From the NCBI RefSeq assembly GCF_000499785.1, contig NZ_HG726027.1, positions 124,001-188,000 on the forward strand: 64,000 bases of DNA, read 5' to 3'. The translations under genes and the position numbers were made by a program. The stretch comes from Bacteroides neonati (GTDB lineage: Bacteria; Bacteroidota; Bacteroidia; Bacteroidales; Bacteroidaceae). A model generated the notes under the pieces. That model ran no database searches. It worked only from the letters and a program-made list of their open reading frames with translations, and was not told where the DNA came from. Positions 25,920 to 36,158 of the stretch are shown here, in pieces (the first letter of the stretch is position 1; each line of letters starts with the position of its first letter).

Positions 25920-28889
25920 ATGAAGCAAGTTAATCTAAGAATCTATCGAATGATTCTGCCCTTGTTATTTGGGCTACTCTTGTCATTAAGCGCTTTTGCA
26001 CAGCAGATCTCTGTAAAGGGATATGTGAAAGATGCAGCAGGTGAACCTGTCATTGGTGCAAATGTCTTGGTTAAAGGTACTACGAACGGTACAATTACCG
26101 ATTTAGATGGTAATTTCACGTTGAATGCTCCTAAAGGTGCAATCATTACAGTAACTTTTGTTGGATATAAAACGGCCGAGGTGGCAGCAGCTCCTTCGGT
26201 GGTGGTTACCTTGCAGGATGATGCACAGGTGCTTGAAGCCGTCGTGGTTATCGGTTACGGTACAGTGAAGAAGAATGACCTAACCGGTTCGGTAACGGCT
26301 ATTAAGCCCGATAAGCTGAACCGTGGTTTAACAACGACTGCAACAGATATGATCACAGGCAAGATTGCCGGTGTCAATGTTACCTCGGATGGTGGTGCTC
26401 CCGGTGGTGGTGCTACGATTCGTGTACGTGGTGGTTCTTCTCTATCTGCCAGCAATAATCCGTTGATTGTTATTGATGGACTTCCTATTGATAATGACGG
26501 AATCAAAGGCGTATCCAATCCGTTAAGCTCCATCAACCCCAACGATATTGAAACATTTACGGTGTTGAAAGATGCTTCGGCTACTGCTATTTATGGTTCT
26601 CGTGCATCAAACGGTGTTATCATCATCACTACGAAAAAAGGAGAGGCAAACTCTCGTCCCCGTATTACGTATGATGGCAATGCATCGATTAGTGCTAAAA
26701 TCAATGAGATCAAAGTAATGAGTGCCGATCAATACCGTGATTTCGTAATTGGAACTTTCGGTGCCGATTCGGGGGCTGCCAAACTATTGGGAAATGCTAA
26801 TACCGATTGGCAAAAAGAGATTTTCAGAACGGCTTTCGGAACAGACCATAACGTAACCGTTTCGGGAGGTTTGAAAAATATGCCTTATCGTGTATCATTG
26901 GGTTATACCAATCAGAACGGTATCCTTAAAACATCCAACTTCGAAAGATATACCGGTTCGTTTAGCTTAAACCCAAGCCTTTTCGATAAACACTTGAATA
27001 TTAACTTGAATGCTAAGGGGATGATTGCCAACAGCCGCTTTGCCGATACAGGTGCGGTAGGTGCTGCGCTTGCATTCGATCCGACTCAGGTGGTTATGAA
27101 CGGCAATCCTAAATATGGTGGCTATTTTGCATGGGAAAATCCAATTTCGGGTGAGTTTATTTCAATTGCCTCAAAGAATCCGGTATCTATGCTCGAGCAG
27201 AAAAAGGAAACGGCAAACTCTAAGAACTTAGTGGCGAACGCTCAGTTCGATTATAAATTTCATTTCCTTCCCGATTTGAAAGCTAATCTGAATCTGGGTA
27301 TGGATTTGGCTTCCGGAACGCAGGATCTTTATTATCCCAAAGAATCTCCTATCGGTTATATTGAAAATGGAAAAACAGGTTCCGAAACAATCGATAAATA
27401 CAATCTTTTGTTGGACTTCTATCTTCAATATTCAAAAGATTTTAATGAAAAGCATCATTTTGATGCAATGGCTGGTTACTCTTGGCAACATTTTCACCGT
27501 TCGGTAGAGAATGCTTATAATAATCTTGATAATTCAAACCCAACTTCTTACATCTTTAAGACAGAAAGTTATTTGGTTTCTTTCTTCGGACGTCTGAACT
27601 ATTCATTTATGAACAAATACTTGATAACAGCTACCTTACGTGACGATGGTACATCGCGTTTTGCTAAGAATCATCGTTGGGGACTTTTCCCATCGGTAGC
27701 TTTGGGCTGGAGAGTAAAAGAAGAGGCTTTCTTGAAAGACGTAGATGCTGTTTCTGACTTAAAATTGCGTTTAGGATACGGTATTACCGGTCAGCAAGAT
27801 CTTCAGCAGGGTGATTATCCTTATATGCCTACCTATTTTGCCGGACAAGACGGTGCTTACTATCAATTTGGTACGGATAAACAGATCGCTATTTCTCGTC
27901 CCAATGGATTTAATCCCGATTTGAAATGGGAAGAAACCACCACATGGAATGCCGGATTGGATTTCGGATTTATCAATAACCGCATCACTGCTGCTGTTGA
28001 TTATTACTATCGTGAAACGAAAGATTTGATCAATGTGATTGACGTACCGGCCGGTACAAACTTCAAAAATCGTATTGTAAGTAATATCGGTTCGTTGAAA
28101 AATAAAGGTCTTGAGTTCTCGATCAATGCAAAACCCATCTCAACCAGAGACTGGATGTGGGATTTAGGATTCAATGTAGCTTGGAACAATACAGAGATTA
28201 CACAACTTACTGCTCAGGACAATGCGGCAACAATCGTTCCTACCGGCTATGTAGATGGTGGTACAGGTACGATGGTACAAGCACAGGGAGTGGGCAATCC
28301 GATCAATTCATTCTATGTATACCAACAAGTGTATGACGAAGCCGGCAAACCGATTGAAGGCTTGTATGTAGACCGCAATGGCGATGGTCAGGTAAACGAA
28401 AGCGATAAGTATTTCTACAAAAAACCGGCAGCCGATGTAACCATGGGCTTCACCTCTAAACTGATTTATAAGAGTTGGGACTTCAGCTTCTCTTTGAGAG
28501 CCAACTTGAATAATTACGTATATAATAATGTGGCATCTTTCAATGCACCTCTTAGCGAAGGTTGGATTAACAACAAAGGCTACTTGTCAAACAGACCTTT
28601 CTCTGCCTTTGATACAAATTTCCAGAACTTAAATGTGCTGTCTGATTATTATGTACAGAACGCATCTTTCCTGCGTTGCGATAACATTACGTTGGGTTAT
28701 TCTTTCAAGAACTTATTTAAGTGTTTGAACGGTCGTGTTTACGGTACAGTTCAAAATCCATTCGTAATTACCAAATACGACGGATTGGATCCTGAAGTTT
28801 CAAATGCAGCAGATAAGACTTCGGGTATTGATAAAAACGTATACCCCCGTCCGTTCGTAGGTATTTTCGGATTAAGTCTAAACTTTTAA
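25920..28889 (+). CDS. SusC-family TonB-dependent outer membrane transporter, maltodextrin locus
   Basis: This 989-aa protein has a signal peptide (ending SAFAQQ), an N-terminal CarboxypepD_reg-like domain (VKGYVKDAAGEPVIGANVLV), a TonB box region (LEAVVVIGYGTVKK), a plug with DITG/KIAG-type motifs (ITGKIAGVNVTSDGGAPGG) and a long beta-barrel ending GIFGLSLNF with terminal Phe. It imports oligosaccharides across the outer membrane using TonB energy. SusD follows 12 bases later. The downstream SusE/F-like and GH13 genes argue for alpha-glucans such as maltodextrin or starch; that is inference from context. Confidence 0.95.
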   Translation: MKQVNLRIYRMILPLLFGLLLSLSAFAQQISVKGYVKDAAGEPVIGANVLVKGTTNGTITDLDGNFTLNAPKGAIITVTFVGYKTAEVAAAPSVVVTLQDDAQVLEAVVVIGYGTVKKNDLTGSVTAIKPDKLNRGLTTTATDMITGKIAGVNVTSDGGAPGGGATIRVRGGSSLSASNNPLIVIDGLPIDNDGIKGVSNPLSSINPNDIETFTVLKDASATAIYGSRASNGVIIITTKKGEANSRPRITYDGNASISAKINEIKVMSADQYRDFVIGTFGADSGAAKLLGNANTDWQKEIFRTAFGTDHNVTVSGGLKNMPYRVSLGYTNQNGILKTSNFERYTGSFSLNPSLFDKHLNINLNAKGMIANSRFADTGAVGAALAFDPTQVVMNGNPKYGGYFAWENPISGEFISIASKNPVSMLEQKKETANSKNLVANAQFDYKFHFLPDLKANLNLGMDLASGTQDLYYPKESPIGYIENGKTGSETIDKYNLLLDFYLQYSKDFNEKHHFDAMAGYSWQHFHRSVENAYNNLDNSNPTSYIFKTESYLVSFFGRLNYSFMNKYLITATLRDDGTSRFAKNHRWGLFPSVALGWRVKEEAFLKDVDAVSDLKLRLGYGITGQQDLQQGDYPYMPTYFAGQDGAYYQFGTDKQIAISRPNGFNPDLKWEETTTWNAGLDFGFINNRITAAVDYYYRETKDLINVIDVPAGTNFKNRIVSNIGSLKNKGLEFSINAKPISTRDWMWDLGFNVAWNNTEITQLTAQDNAATIVPTGYVDGGTGTMVQAQGVGNPINSFYVYQQVYDEAGKPIEGLYVDRNGDGQVNESDKYFYKKPAADVTMGFTSKLIYKSWDFSFSLRANLNNYVYNNVASFNAPLSEGWINNKGYLSNRPFSAFDTNFQNLNVLSDYYVQNASFLRCDNITLGYSFKNLFKCLNGRVYGTVQNPFVITKYDGLDPEVSNAADKTSGIDKNVYPRPFVGIFGLSLNF

Positions 28890-28901
28890 ATAATAACCAC
28901 T

Positions 28902-30449
28902 ATGAATACTAAGATATTTAAACATATAATTCCAGCTTTGTCTCTGGCTTTGATGATGAATTTCACATCATGTATTGGAGACCTTGATGTGTCGCCAATC
29001 GATCCCAACCTGGATGTGGTCTTCAATCAAGACGCTAATTTTGCTAAAATCTATGCCGGATTGGCCATTACCGGTAATCAAGGCCCTGCCGGTCAGCCCG
29101 ATATTGCCGATACCGACGAAGGTGCTTCCGGTTTAATGCGTATGATGTTCAATATAAATGAATTGACTACCGATGAAGCCATTTGTGCCTGGACGGGAGA
29201 TACGGATGTGTTTCCGTTGAACTCTACCAAGTTTACTCCATCCAATGGTGTAGTACTGAATATGTTCAACCGTTTGTATATTCAGATTGCCCAGTGCAAC
29301 AACTTCTTGATACAAACTGCCGGACTTTCGGATGAGAAGACTGCTTTGCAGCGTGCCGAGGTTCGTTTCATCCGCGCCTTAGATTATTACTATCTGGTCG
29401 ATTTGTATGGAAACGTACCCTTTGTAGATGAAGTAACAGGTATTGGTGCCTATGTGCCCGAAAGAATCACTCGTCCCGACTTGTTCGCTTATGTAGAAAA
29501 AGAGTTGAAAGAGATAGAACCTGCACTGAAAGCACCCCGGAGCAATGAATACGGACGTGCCGACCAGGCTGCTGTTTGGATGTTGCTTTCCCGCTTGTAT
29601 CTGAATGCAGAAGTTTATACAGGAACTGCCAGATGGGCTGATGCTGCTACGTATGCAAAGAAGGTAATGACAGCCGGTTATACATTGGAGCCTGTATATG
29701 GCGATATGTTCAGAGCCGACAACAACAACTCACAAGAGATGATTATGCCGATCTGTTTTGACGGTGTTTATGCTCGCTCATGGAGCGGAATGTTCTTTGT
29801 ATGTAGCTTTATCTCAGGTGATATGGATTTGGAAGCCAACTTCGGAACAAAAGAGGGTTGGGGTGGAAACAGAGCCCGAGTAGCGTTGGTTAAGAAATTT
29901 GCAAACGATGGAAATCTGACCAATGTAAAAGATCAGCGAGCTATGTTCTGGACAAAAGATCGTACGTTGGCTATCGAGAAACCAAGTGAGTTCACTCAGG
30001 GATATACCGTTGCTAAGTTCAAGAATTTGACCAAAGACGGTAAAATCGGTAGCGACCCTAACAAGCAGTTCCCTGATATGGATTTCCCCTTGTTCCGTTT
30101 GGCTGAAGCCAATCTGACATTTGCTGAGGCTACATTGAGAGCCGGTGGTAGCAAAGCAGAAGCAGTGAATGCTATCAACGAATTGCGCAATCGTGCCAAG
30201 GCCACCACTATCGGTGAATCTGACTTGACATTGAACTTTATTCTGGATGAGAAATCGCGTGAGTTCTACTTTGAAGCACAACGTCGTGTAGACTTGATCC
30301 GTTTCAATAAATTTACTTCCGACTACATCTGGGATTGGAAAGGCGGAGTTGCCGAAGGTACTTCACTTCCCGATTATTTGAAACTGTTGCCTATTCCAAT
30401 TAGTCAACTCACAGCCAATACGAAGCTGATTCAAAATACCGGATATTGA
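28902..30449 (+). CDS. SusD-family outer membrane glycan-binding lipoprotein
   Basis: This 515-aa protein has a lipobox ending at Cys24 (FTSC). It has the RagB/SusD helical fold, with TPR-like helices (RAEVRFIRALDYYYLVDLYGNVPFVDE, written in part) and the C-terminal DEKSREFYFEAQRRVDLIRF motif near residues 445-465. It forms the lid over the SusC barrel and binds substrate at the cell surface. It is the second gene of the operon, paired with its SusC as usual. Confidence 0.95.
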   Translation: MNTKIFKHIIPALSLALMMNFTSCIGDLDVSPIDPNLDVVFNQDANFAKIYAGLAITGNQGPAGQPDIADTDEGASGLMRMMFNINELTTDEAICAWTGDTDVFPLNSTKFTPSNGVVLNMFNRLYIQIAQCNNFLIQTAGLSDEKTALQRAEVRFIRALDYYYLVDLYGNVPFVDEVTGIGAYVPERITRPDLFAYVEKELKEIEPALKAPRSNEYGRADQAAVWMLLSRLYLNAEVYTGTARWADAATYAKKVMTAGYTLEPVYGDMFRADNNNSQEMIMPICFDGVYARSWSGMFFVCSFISGDMDLEANFGTKEGWGGNRARVALVKKFANDGNLTNVKDQRAMFWTKDRTLAIEKPSEFTQGYTVAKFKNLTKDGKIGSDPNKQFPDMDFPLFRLAEANLTFAEATLRAGGSKAEAVNAINELRNRAKATTIGESDLTLNFILDEKSREFYFEAQRRVDLIRFNKFTSDYIWDWKGGVAEGTSLPDYLKLLPIPISQLTANTKLIQNTGY

Positions 30450-30484
30450 TTCGAAAGATATATAATCATTAAAACAAGATTAAG

Positions 30485-31621
30485 ATGAAAAAATTAAATA
30501 TAATGGTATGGATGATGTTGGGAGCTTTGGGCCTCTGCTCCTGCGAGTCGGATAGAGACAGCAATCCGGTATTACTAGATCCTACTACCTTTACGCTAAA
30601 TACACCGGCCTATGCTTCTACTGTATATGATTTGAAGCACTCCAAAACCCTAGAGTTTGCTTGCTCTCAACCCGATTATGGCTTTACAGCATCTACCGAT
30701 TACACGGTTCAGGTATCTTTGACCGGAGAGTTTAAAGAAGCTGCTGATAAAAACACCCCGGCTACCTATCAATCTCTACCGACAGTACACACTACTGCAA
30801 GAATGAATGTAGATGCTCAGGAGTTGGCAGTAGCTATTGTCAATCTATCCGGAATCACAGAAGAGGATAAGTTCTATAAAGATCCTATTAAAGTGTATGT
30901 TCGTTTGCATGCTTCGGTAAACGGTGGCATGAAGCCTATTTATTCCAATGTAATTGAATTGCCTAAAGTATTGAGCTATTTTGCACTTGATCCGATGGTA
31001 ATGCCTGATAAGATGTACATGACAGGAAGTATTTGCGGATGGGATTGGGCGAAGGCTTATCCAATGGTTTCAGTTTATCCTAAAGCTTCGGGAGAGTTCT
31101 GGATTATGAAATACTTTGCTGCAAACGATGAGATTAAGTTCAATATGTCAAAAGCTTGGGATGGTACTGAATTTGGATTTACCAACACGGTTATTAATGA
31201 TAAAGCCAATGCAGGCATCGGAGATAACGGCGGAAACATAAAGATATCGAACCCGGGCTGGTACATTGTGGCTGTTAAAACAACCATTGCAGGCCGTAGT
31301 TATACTTATGCTGTCGATTTTCTTGAACCAACTGTGTATGTTTGCGGACCGACTGTAGGTGATAAATGGGGAGCTGATGGACTGAAATTTACGACTCCTA
31401 CAACTGCTGATGGCGAATTCGTATCACCGGCACTCACCGCCAGTGGAGAGTTGAGACTTTGTGTTGTATTGCCTAAACATGAATGGTGGCATACAGAATT
31501 CATCTTCTTCGGTGGTCAAATAGAGTATCGTGCCAATGGCGATGACCAGGATCGTGTTCAGGCAGAGGCTGGTAAGAAAGTCTATCTGGACTTCTCCAAA
31601 GGAGCCGGTCGTGTAGAATAA
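30485..31621 (+). CDS. SusE-like surface starch-binding lipoprotein
   Basis: This 378-aa lipoprotein (LCSC, Cys20, followed by acidic residues typical of surface export) opens with the SusE N-terminal Ig-like domain (FTLNTPAYASTVYDLKHSKTLEFACS, in part). It continues with two carbohydrate-binding beta-sandwich modules of the SusE/F type (MYMTGSICGWDWAKAYPM and VYVCGPTVGDKWGADGL). It would hold alpha-glucan at the cell surface; it has no catalytic domain. It is third in the operon, 35 bases after SusD. Confidence 0.86.
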   Translation: MKKLNIMVWMMLGALGLCSCESDRDSNPVLLDPTTFTLNTPAYASTVYDLKHSKTLEFACSQPDYGFTASTDYTVQVSLTGEFKEAADKNTPATYQSLPTVHTTARMNVDAQELAVAIVNLSGITEEDKFYKDPIKVYVRLHASVNGGMKPIYSNVIELPKVLSYFALDPMVMPDKMYMTGSICGWDWAKAYPMVSVYPKASGEFWIMKYFAANDEIKFNMSKAWDGTEFGFTNTVINDKANAGIGDNGGNIKISNPGWYIVAVKTTIAGRSYTYAVDFLEPTVYVCGPTVGDKWGADGLKFTTPTTADGEFVSPALTASGELRLCVVLPKHEWWHTEFIFFGGQIEYRANGDDQDRVQAEAGKKVYLDFSKGAGRVE

Positions 31622-31646
31622 TTATAGGATAAATCTAATAAAAAGA

Positions 31647-33092
31647 ATGACAATGAAAAAACTATCATTATATTTCATCTCTCTTTTTACAATCGCAGCA
31701 TTTACTGCTTGTAATGAGAATTTTGAAGACTGGGCTGCACCACAGACCAACGAACCTGAAGATGCCAAAAGTTTGCTGTTCGAAGTAGCCAATACAAGCA
31801 CTTCTTTTGATTTGGCTACTATCAGTGCAGACTCGATTGAACTTGCCAAACAGACGAAGCTGTCGAATGATGCGGAGACAACAGTTACCTACGATATCCA
31901 GATAGATAAAGCGGCCGACTTTGCAGCAAAACTTCAATGCCCCGCCACTTTGTCAAACGGCAATTTGAAAATAGCAAAAGCCGATTTACAAAAAGTGGTT
32001 GAAACGCTATATGGAAAGCGTCCGGAGGCCAGATCGCTGGTTATACGTGTGAATGCTTATGTAGCCACTCCAAAAGAACAAGTTTCTAAAGCACAAAGTA
32101 GCAACTTGAATGTCACAGTGACACCGAAAGCACCATTGATCGAATCGGCTTATTACCTGATTGGCAACATGAATGGTTGGGCAGATGCCGATGCATCTAA
32201 ATTAATCAAGCTGGTTCACAGTGGTAACGATGTTTACGATGATCCGATCTTCACCGCATTATTGAAAGTACCGGCAGCTTGCTATTGGAAAGTGATACCC
32301 CAATCTCGCGTCGATGCACTGAATGCAGGTACCTCTTCTAATGTTTGGGGAGATGGTGTACTGGGTTGTGCTATCAATGGTGATACGTCAGCAGAAGGTA
32401 AATTGATTACTGCCGATCCTCAAGCGATGCAAATTGAAGCTGCAGGTTGGGTAAGAATTACCTTGAATATGATGGAGTATACTTATAAAGTAGAAGCCTT
32501 GGGCGAAATTTCTCCTTATTTGTGGGTACCGGGCAATCATCAAGGTTGGGCACCGGATAAAGCTCCTAAACTATACTCTGCCAATATGGATATGGTTTAC
32601 ACGGGACACCTCTATTTGAATGGTGGCTTTAAACTAACCGGACAACCTTCTTGGCCAAGTGGTGGCGTAGGTGTTGATTACGGATATAGCTATTTCAATA
32701 CCCTGACAAACAATATCACTGATGATGGTGGCAATTTGGCTGTAGCCGAAGGTTTCTATTATGTGAAATCTAACATGGGAACCAAAGCAATCGAGGCAGC
32801 CAAGACCGAATGGAGCATCATTGGTGCTGCCGTAGGCGGATGGGATCCAGCAAACGATGTTGTGATGTCATACGATAAAACGACCAATTGTTGGAGTGTA
32901 ACAACCAATCTTTTGGCCGGAGAATTCAAATTCCGTGCAAACAAAGATTGGGGCATCAATATGGGAGGTACGGCAGAGAAGTTGACATTTAACAATGGAA
33001 CCAATCTGCAAATAGCTGCAGCCGGAAATTATACCGTAAAACTTTATCTGACCAATGATGAAAGCAGCTACTGTACGCTAACGAAAAATTAA
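31647..33092 (+). CDS. SusF/SusE-like surface starch-binding lipoprotein
   Basis: This 481-aa lipoprotein has Cys22 in FTAC followed by an acidic stretch. The N-terminal domain resembles SusE. Three binding modules follow, each opening with a pattern like YYLIGNMNGWADAD, LWVPGNHQGWAPDKAP and WSIIGAAVGGWDPAND; the Trp after the Gly is the usual starch-binding position. An in-frame ATG two codons later (31653) is an equally good start. It lies 25 bases after the SusE-like gene. A strong hairpin follows before the GH13 gene. Confidence 0.86.
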   Translation: MTMKKLSLYFISLFTIAAFTACNENFEDWAAPQTNEPEDAKSLLFEVANTSTSFDLATISADSIELAKQTKLSNDAETTVTYDIQIDKAADFAAKLQCPATLSNGNLKIAKADLQKVVETLYGKRPEARSLVIRVNAYVATPKEQVSKAQSSNLNVTVTPKAPLIESAYYLIGNMNGWADADASKLIKLVHSGNDVYDDPIFTALLKVPAACYWKVIPQSRVDALNAGTSSNVWGDGVLGCAINGDTSAEGKLITADPQAMQIEAAGWVRITLNMMEYTYKVEALGEISPYLWVPGNHQGWAPDKAPKLYSANMDMVYTGHLYLNGGFKLTGQPSWPSGGVGVDYGYSYFNTLTNNITDDGGNLAVAEGFYYVKSNMGTKAIEAAKTEWSIIGAAVGGWDPANDVVMSYDKTTNCWSVTTNLLAGEFKFRANKDWGINMGGTAEKLTFNNGTNLQIAAAGNYTVKLYLTNDESSYCTLTKN

Positions 33093-33127
33093 GTTATGCT
33101 TAGAGTAAAATAAATTGTTTTTTTAAT

Positions 33128-33167
33128 AAAAAAGTCACTTCTATTATCATATATAAGTGACTTTTTT
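33128..33167 (+). terminator. Intrinsic terminator/attenuator between SusF-like and GH13 genes
   Basis: AAAAAAGTCACTT (33128-33140) pairs with AAGTGACTTTTTT (33155-33167), a 13-bp stem ending in T. It is inside the operon, so it could reduce amylase expression relative to the binding proteins. Confidence 0.75.
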
Positions 33168-33183
33168 ACTTAAACTGAAGATT

Positions 33184-35496
33184 ATGCAAAAAATAAAGAG
33201 TCTATTTCTAATCGGGATTGTTGCATCCGTATTATTCGCCTCTTGCTCAAAAAATGAACCGATAATACCCATTCCCGAACCACCTGTTGTTGTTATCAAA
33301 GACGGGCTTAATTATTTGCCCGAGGCTCCTGATGCTGATAAAGAGTTAACCATAACCTTTAAAGCAGCTTCATCGTCTGCGCTGTATGGCTATGCGGGCA
33401 ATGTATATATTCATACGGGAGTGATTGCCGAGGGTACATGGATGTATGTACCGGCTGCCTGGGATCAGAATCTGGATAAATGTAAAATGACCAAAGTAGC
33501 TGATAATACATGGAGCATAACATTGTCTCCCTCTATTCGTCAATGGTTTGCTTCGGGCGAAACATCCGTTCAGAAACTGGGGATTGTAATTCGGAGTGCC
33601 GACGGAACAAAAAAAGGACTGACGGAGGATTCGTTTGTAACGGTAACCGATAGCAAGTATACCGGATTTGTGCCGGCAGCGATTAAGAATGCTCCACTGC
33701 CCAACGGAGTGGAGGCAGGTATTAATGTGGTGAATAGTTCGACCGTAACGCTGGTGCTTTATGACAAAGATAAGAACGGTGCCCACAAAGACTTTGCTCA
33801 CGTTGTAGGCGACTTCAATCAGTGGAAACTGAGCAACGATAAGAGCAGTCAGATGTTTCGTGATGATGCATCGGGATGCTGGTGGATTACGTTAGAAGGG
33901 CTCGATCCTACTAAAGAATACGCTTTCCAGTACTACGTGGGTACCAAAGCCGGAGAAACCATTCGTCTGGCCGATGCCTACTGCCATAAGATACTCGACC
34001 CGGATAATGATAAATTCATTGCTGCTTCTACTTATCCTGATAAGAAAGATTATCCCCAAGGAGGAATTGGCATTGTATCTGTATTTAAAACGGCAAAAGA
34101 TTCTTATACATGGAAGGTGAATAATTTTAGTGTAAAAGATAAAGATAACCTAGTGGTGTATGAACTGTTGGTTCGCGACTTTACCGACACAGGAGACCTG
34201 AATGGAGTGATGAGTAAATTAGATTATTTAAAATCACTTGGAATCAATGCCATTGAATTAATGCCTGTGCAAGAGTTTGACGGTAACGATAGTTGGGGCT
34301 ATAATCCGTGCTTCTTCTTTGCCATGGACAAAGCCTATGGTACGGATAAAATGTATAAAGACTTTATTGACGCTTGCCATGCCAAGGATATTGCCGTGAT
34401 ACTCGATGTGGTTTATAATCACGCTACCGGCAGCCATCCGTTTGCCAAGCTTTATTGGGATAGCAAAGTCAATAAAACAGCTTCCAATAATCCGTGGTTC
34501 AATGTAGATGCACCTCATCCGTATAGTGTATTCCATGATTTTAACCATGAGTCTCCACTGGTACGTACGTTTGTGAAACGCAACCTGAAGTTTCTTCTCG
34601 ATGAATATCATCTCGATGGATTCCGTTTCGACCTCACGAAAGGGTTTACACAAAAGAGTAGTACCGAGTCTACCGCTTCTGCTTATGATGCCAGCCGTAT
34701 TGCCATTCTGAAAGATTACAATGCAGCGATAAAGGCCGTGAATGATAAAGCTGTCGTTATTATGGAGCACTTCTGTGACGACAAGGAAGAAAAAGAACTT
34801 TCGCTGGATGGTATTAAAGTATGGCGTAACCTGAACAATGCGTATTGCCAGTCGGGTATGAGCTGGTCCGAAAACAGTGATTTCTCTAGGCTGTATACAG
34901 GTACCAATGCCATGACGTTCGGAGCCTATATGGGGTATATGGAAAGTCACGATGAAGAACGGGTAGGATACAAGGTGCTAACTTACGGTAATGGCGACTT
35001 GAAAACAAATCTAGTCAATCGTCTGAAGAGTTTATCGACCAATGCAGCTTTCTTCTTTACCGTTCCGGGTCCTAAAATGATCTGGCAGTTTGGTGAAATG
35101 GCTTATGACGTATCTATCGATGTGAATGGACGTACCGGTAAGAAACCACTGCATTGGGAGTATCAAACGCAGAATAAAGTGTTGGTCGATACGTATACGA
35201 AACTGATTGCTTTGCGCAATGATTATCCATCACTCTTTGCAAGCGGTGCTTCATTGACTTGGAAAGTGGGAGTGAACGATTGGAACAACGGACGTACGCT
35301 TACGTTGAAATCGGTAGATGGAAAAGAGATTCGTGTGTTTGGCAATTTTACGACTGCGGCTATCAACTATACTACTCCGGCGGATGGTATATGGTATAAT
35401 TACCTTGGAGACGGATCGCAAGTCAAAACAGGAGAGAGTATCACTATACCTGCTCATGAATTTCGGTTGTATTCGAACTTTGCAAAAAATAAATAG
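33184..35496 (+). CDS. Surface GH13 alpha-amylase lipoprotein (SusG-like role)
   Basis: This 770-aa lipoprotein (lipobox FASC, Cys21) has two N-terminal beta-sandwich modules; the second (VVGDFNQWKLSND) resembles CBM48/E-set. A GH13 barrel follows with DVVYNHATG, GFRFDLTKG (nucleophile Asp), VIMEHFCD (acid Glu) and MESHDEER (third Asp). It would cut starch or maltodextrin at the surface for SusC/D import. I start at 33184 because the earlier in-frame ATG at 33157 lies in the hairpin and would displace the lipobox. The enzyme is larger than SusG-type amylases with a single insertion domain, and the exact bond specificity is unknown. Confidence 0.92.
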   Translation: MQKIKSLFLIGIVASVLFASCSKNEPIIPIPEPPVVVIKDGLNYLPEAPDADKELTITFKAASSSALYGYAGNVYIHTGVIAEGTWMYVPAAWDQNLDKCKMTKVADNTWSITLSPSIRQWFASGETSVQKLGIVIRSADGTKKGLTEDSFVTVTDSKYTGFVPAAIKNAPLPNGVEAGINVVNSSTVTLVLYDKDKNGAHKDFAHVVGDFNQWKLSNDKSSQMFRDDASGCWWITLEGLDPTKEYAFQYYVGTKAGETIRLADAYCHKILDPDNDKFIAASTYPDKKDYPQGGIGIVSVFKTAKDSYTWKVNNFSVKDKDNLVVYELLVRDFTDTGDLNGVMSKLDYLKSLGINAIELMPVQEFDGNDSWGYNPCFFFAMDKAYGTDKMYKDFIDACHAKDIAVILDVVYNHATGSHPFAKLYWDSKVNKTASNNPWFNVDAPHPYSVFHDFNHESPLVRTFVKRNLKFLLDEYHLDGFRFDLTKGFTQKSSTESTASAYDASRIAILKDYNAAIKAVNDKAVVIMEHFCDDKEEKELSLDGIKVWRNLNNAYCQSGMSWSENSDFSRLYTGTNAMTFGAYMGYMESHDEERVGYKVLTYGNGDLKTNLVNRLKSLSTNAAFFFTVPGPKMIWQFGEMAYDVSIDVNGRTGKKPLHWEYQTQNKVLVDTYTKLIALRNDYPSLFASGASLTWKVGVNDWNNGRTLTLKSVDGKEIRVFGNFTTAAINYTTPADGIWYNYLGDGSQVKTGESITIPAHEFRLYSNFAKNK

Positions 35497-35985
35497 AAAT
35501 GGTTTTTTAGGTTAGATTGGTTTGCAAGGAGGGTGCGTCTTTATTCGTAAAGTTCACCCTCCTTGATTGGTAAATGATATGAATGTAAAAAGAATCTTAT
35601 TTCTTGTTTTACTGGGATGATAAAGGTGTTTTCTATTTTGATAGGTTGACATGGGATGCCTTCTGTCATTATTAAATGATATTATCCGGGTGGGCTTAGT
35701 TTTGCAGCATCTAGCTAGTAGAGCTCCAATTATTAATAATGGTAGAATATAGCTTGGATAAGAAAATAACGCGAAGGTTATGTTTTAGATTCGTGATTAT
35801 GTCCAAAAGTGGACAATAAATCATCTTTTTATTAAAAATGAATTTTGGAGAAAAGAAAAAAGATGTTCAATAATAGTCTATGAGACTGTATTTTGCATTT
35901 TATGTGGCTCTGTCCATAAAATTGTGTAAATGATAACTCGGGTCTTATAGATTCGAATTATTTTTTTATCTTTAACGGAATAAAG
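35497..35985. other. Gene-free interval after the PUL
   Basis: Holds a 10-bp GC-rich hairpin (AAGGAGGGTG at 35526-35535, CACCCTCCTT at 35555-35564, no T run), which is probably the end of the PUL transcript. It also contains the 42-base inverted repeat at 35906-35947. I see no coding sequence of convincing quality. Confidence 0.5.
35906..35947 (+). repeat. Left copy of a 42-base inverted repeat, IS256-like terminus
   Basis: Starts GGCTCTGTCCATAAAATTG and is the exact reverse complement of 45743-45784. It resembles the end at 19731 (GGCACTGTCC, then TGTGTAAA and CGGGT at the same spacing), so both are probably outer ends of an IS256-family element. Confidence 0.7.
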
Positions 35986-36158
35986 TGGAAAAACCGCCCC
36001 AACTTGCCCCCTCTTCACCAATCGAAAGTGATCCCCCTTTACCAATTTCAATTGACCCCTTTGTGCCAATTGAAATTGCCCCCGTAAAATAGTTTCCAAT
36101 CCTTGCCTATTCTCTTTCAAATGATTATCTTCTTTGTTAAAAACAAATAATCATTCTT

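Noticed and set aside
33157..33183. Earlier start for the GH13 gene at 33157
   Set aside because: It lies within the hairpin and would put nine residues before the lipoprotein signal; 33184 gives a normal signal.
34258..34950. Long minus-strand frame (230 aa) opposite the GH13 gene
   Set aside because: It mirrors the codon pattern of a clearly conserved enzyme, has no domain and no start context; treated as a shadow.
35986..36125. CRISPR-like array from repeated GGGGGCAATTTnnATTGG blocks
   Set aside because: The blocks occur only at the four ends of the two IS21 copies, vary in sequence and spacing and have no unique spacers of even length; they are transposase-binding repeats.
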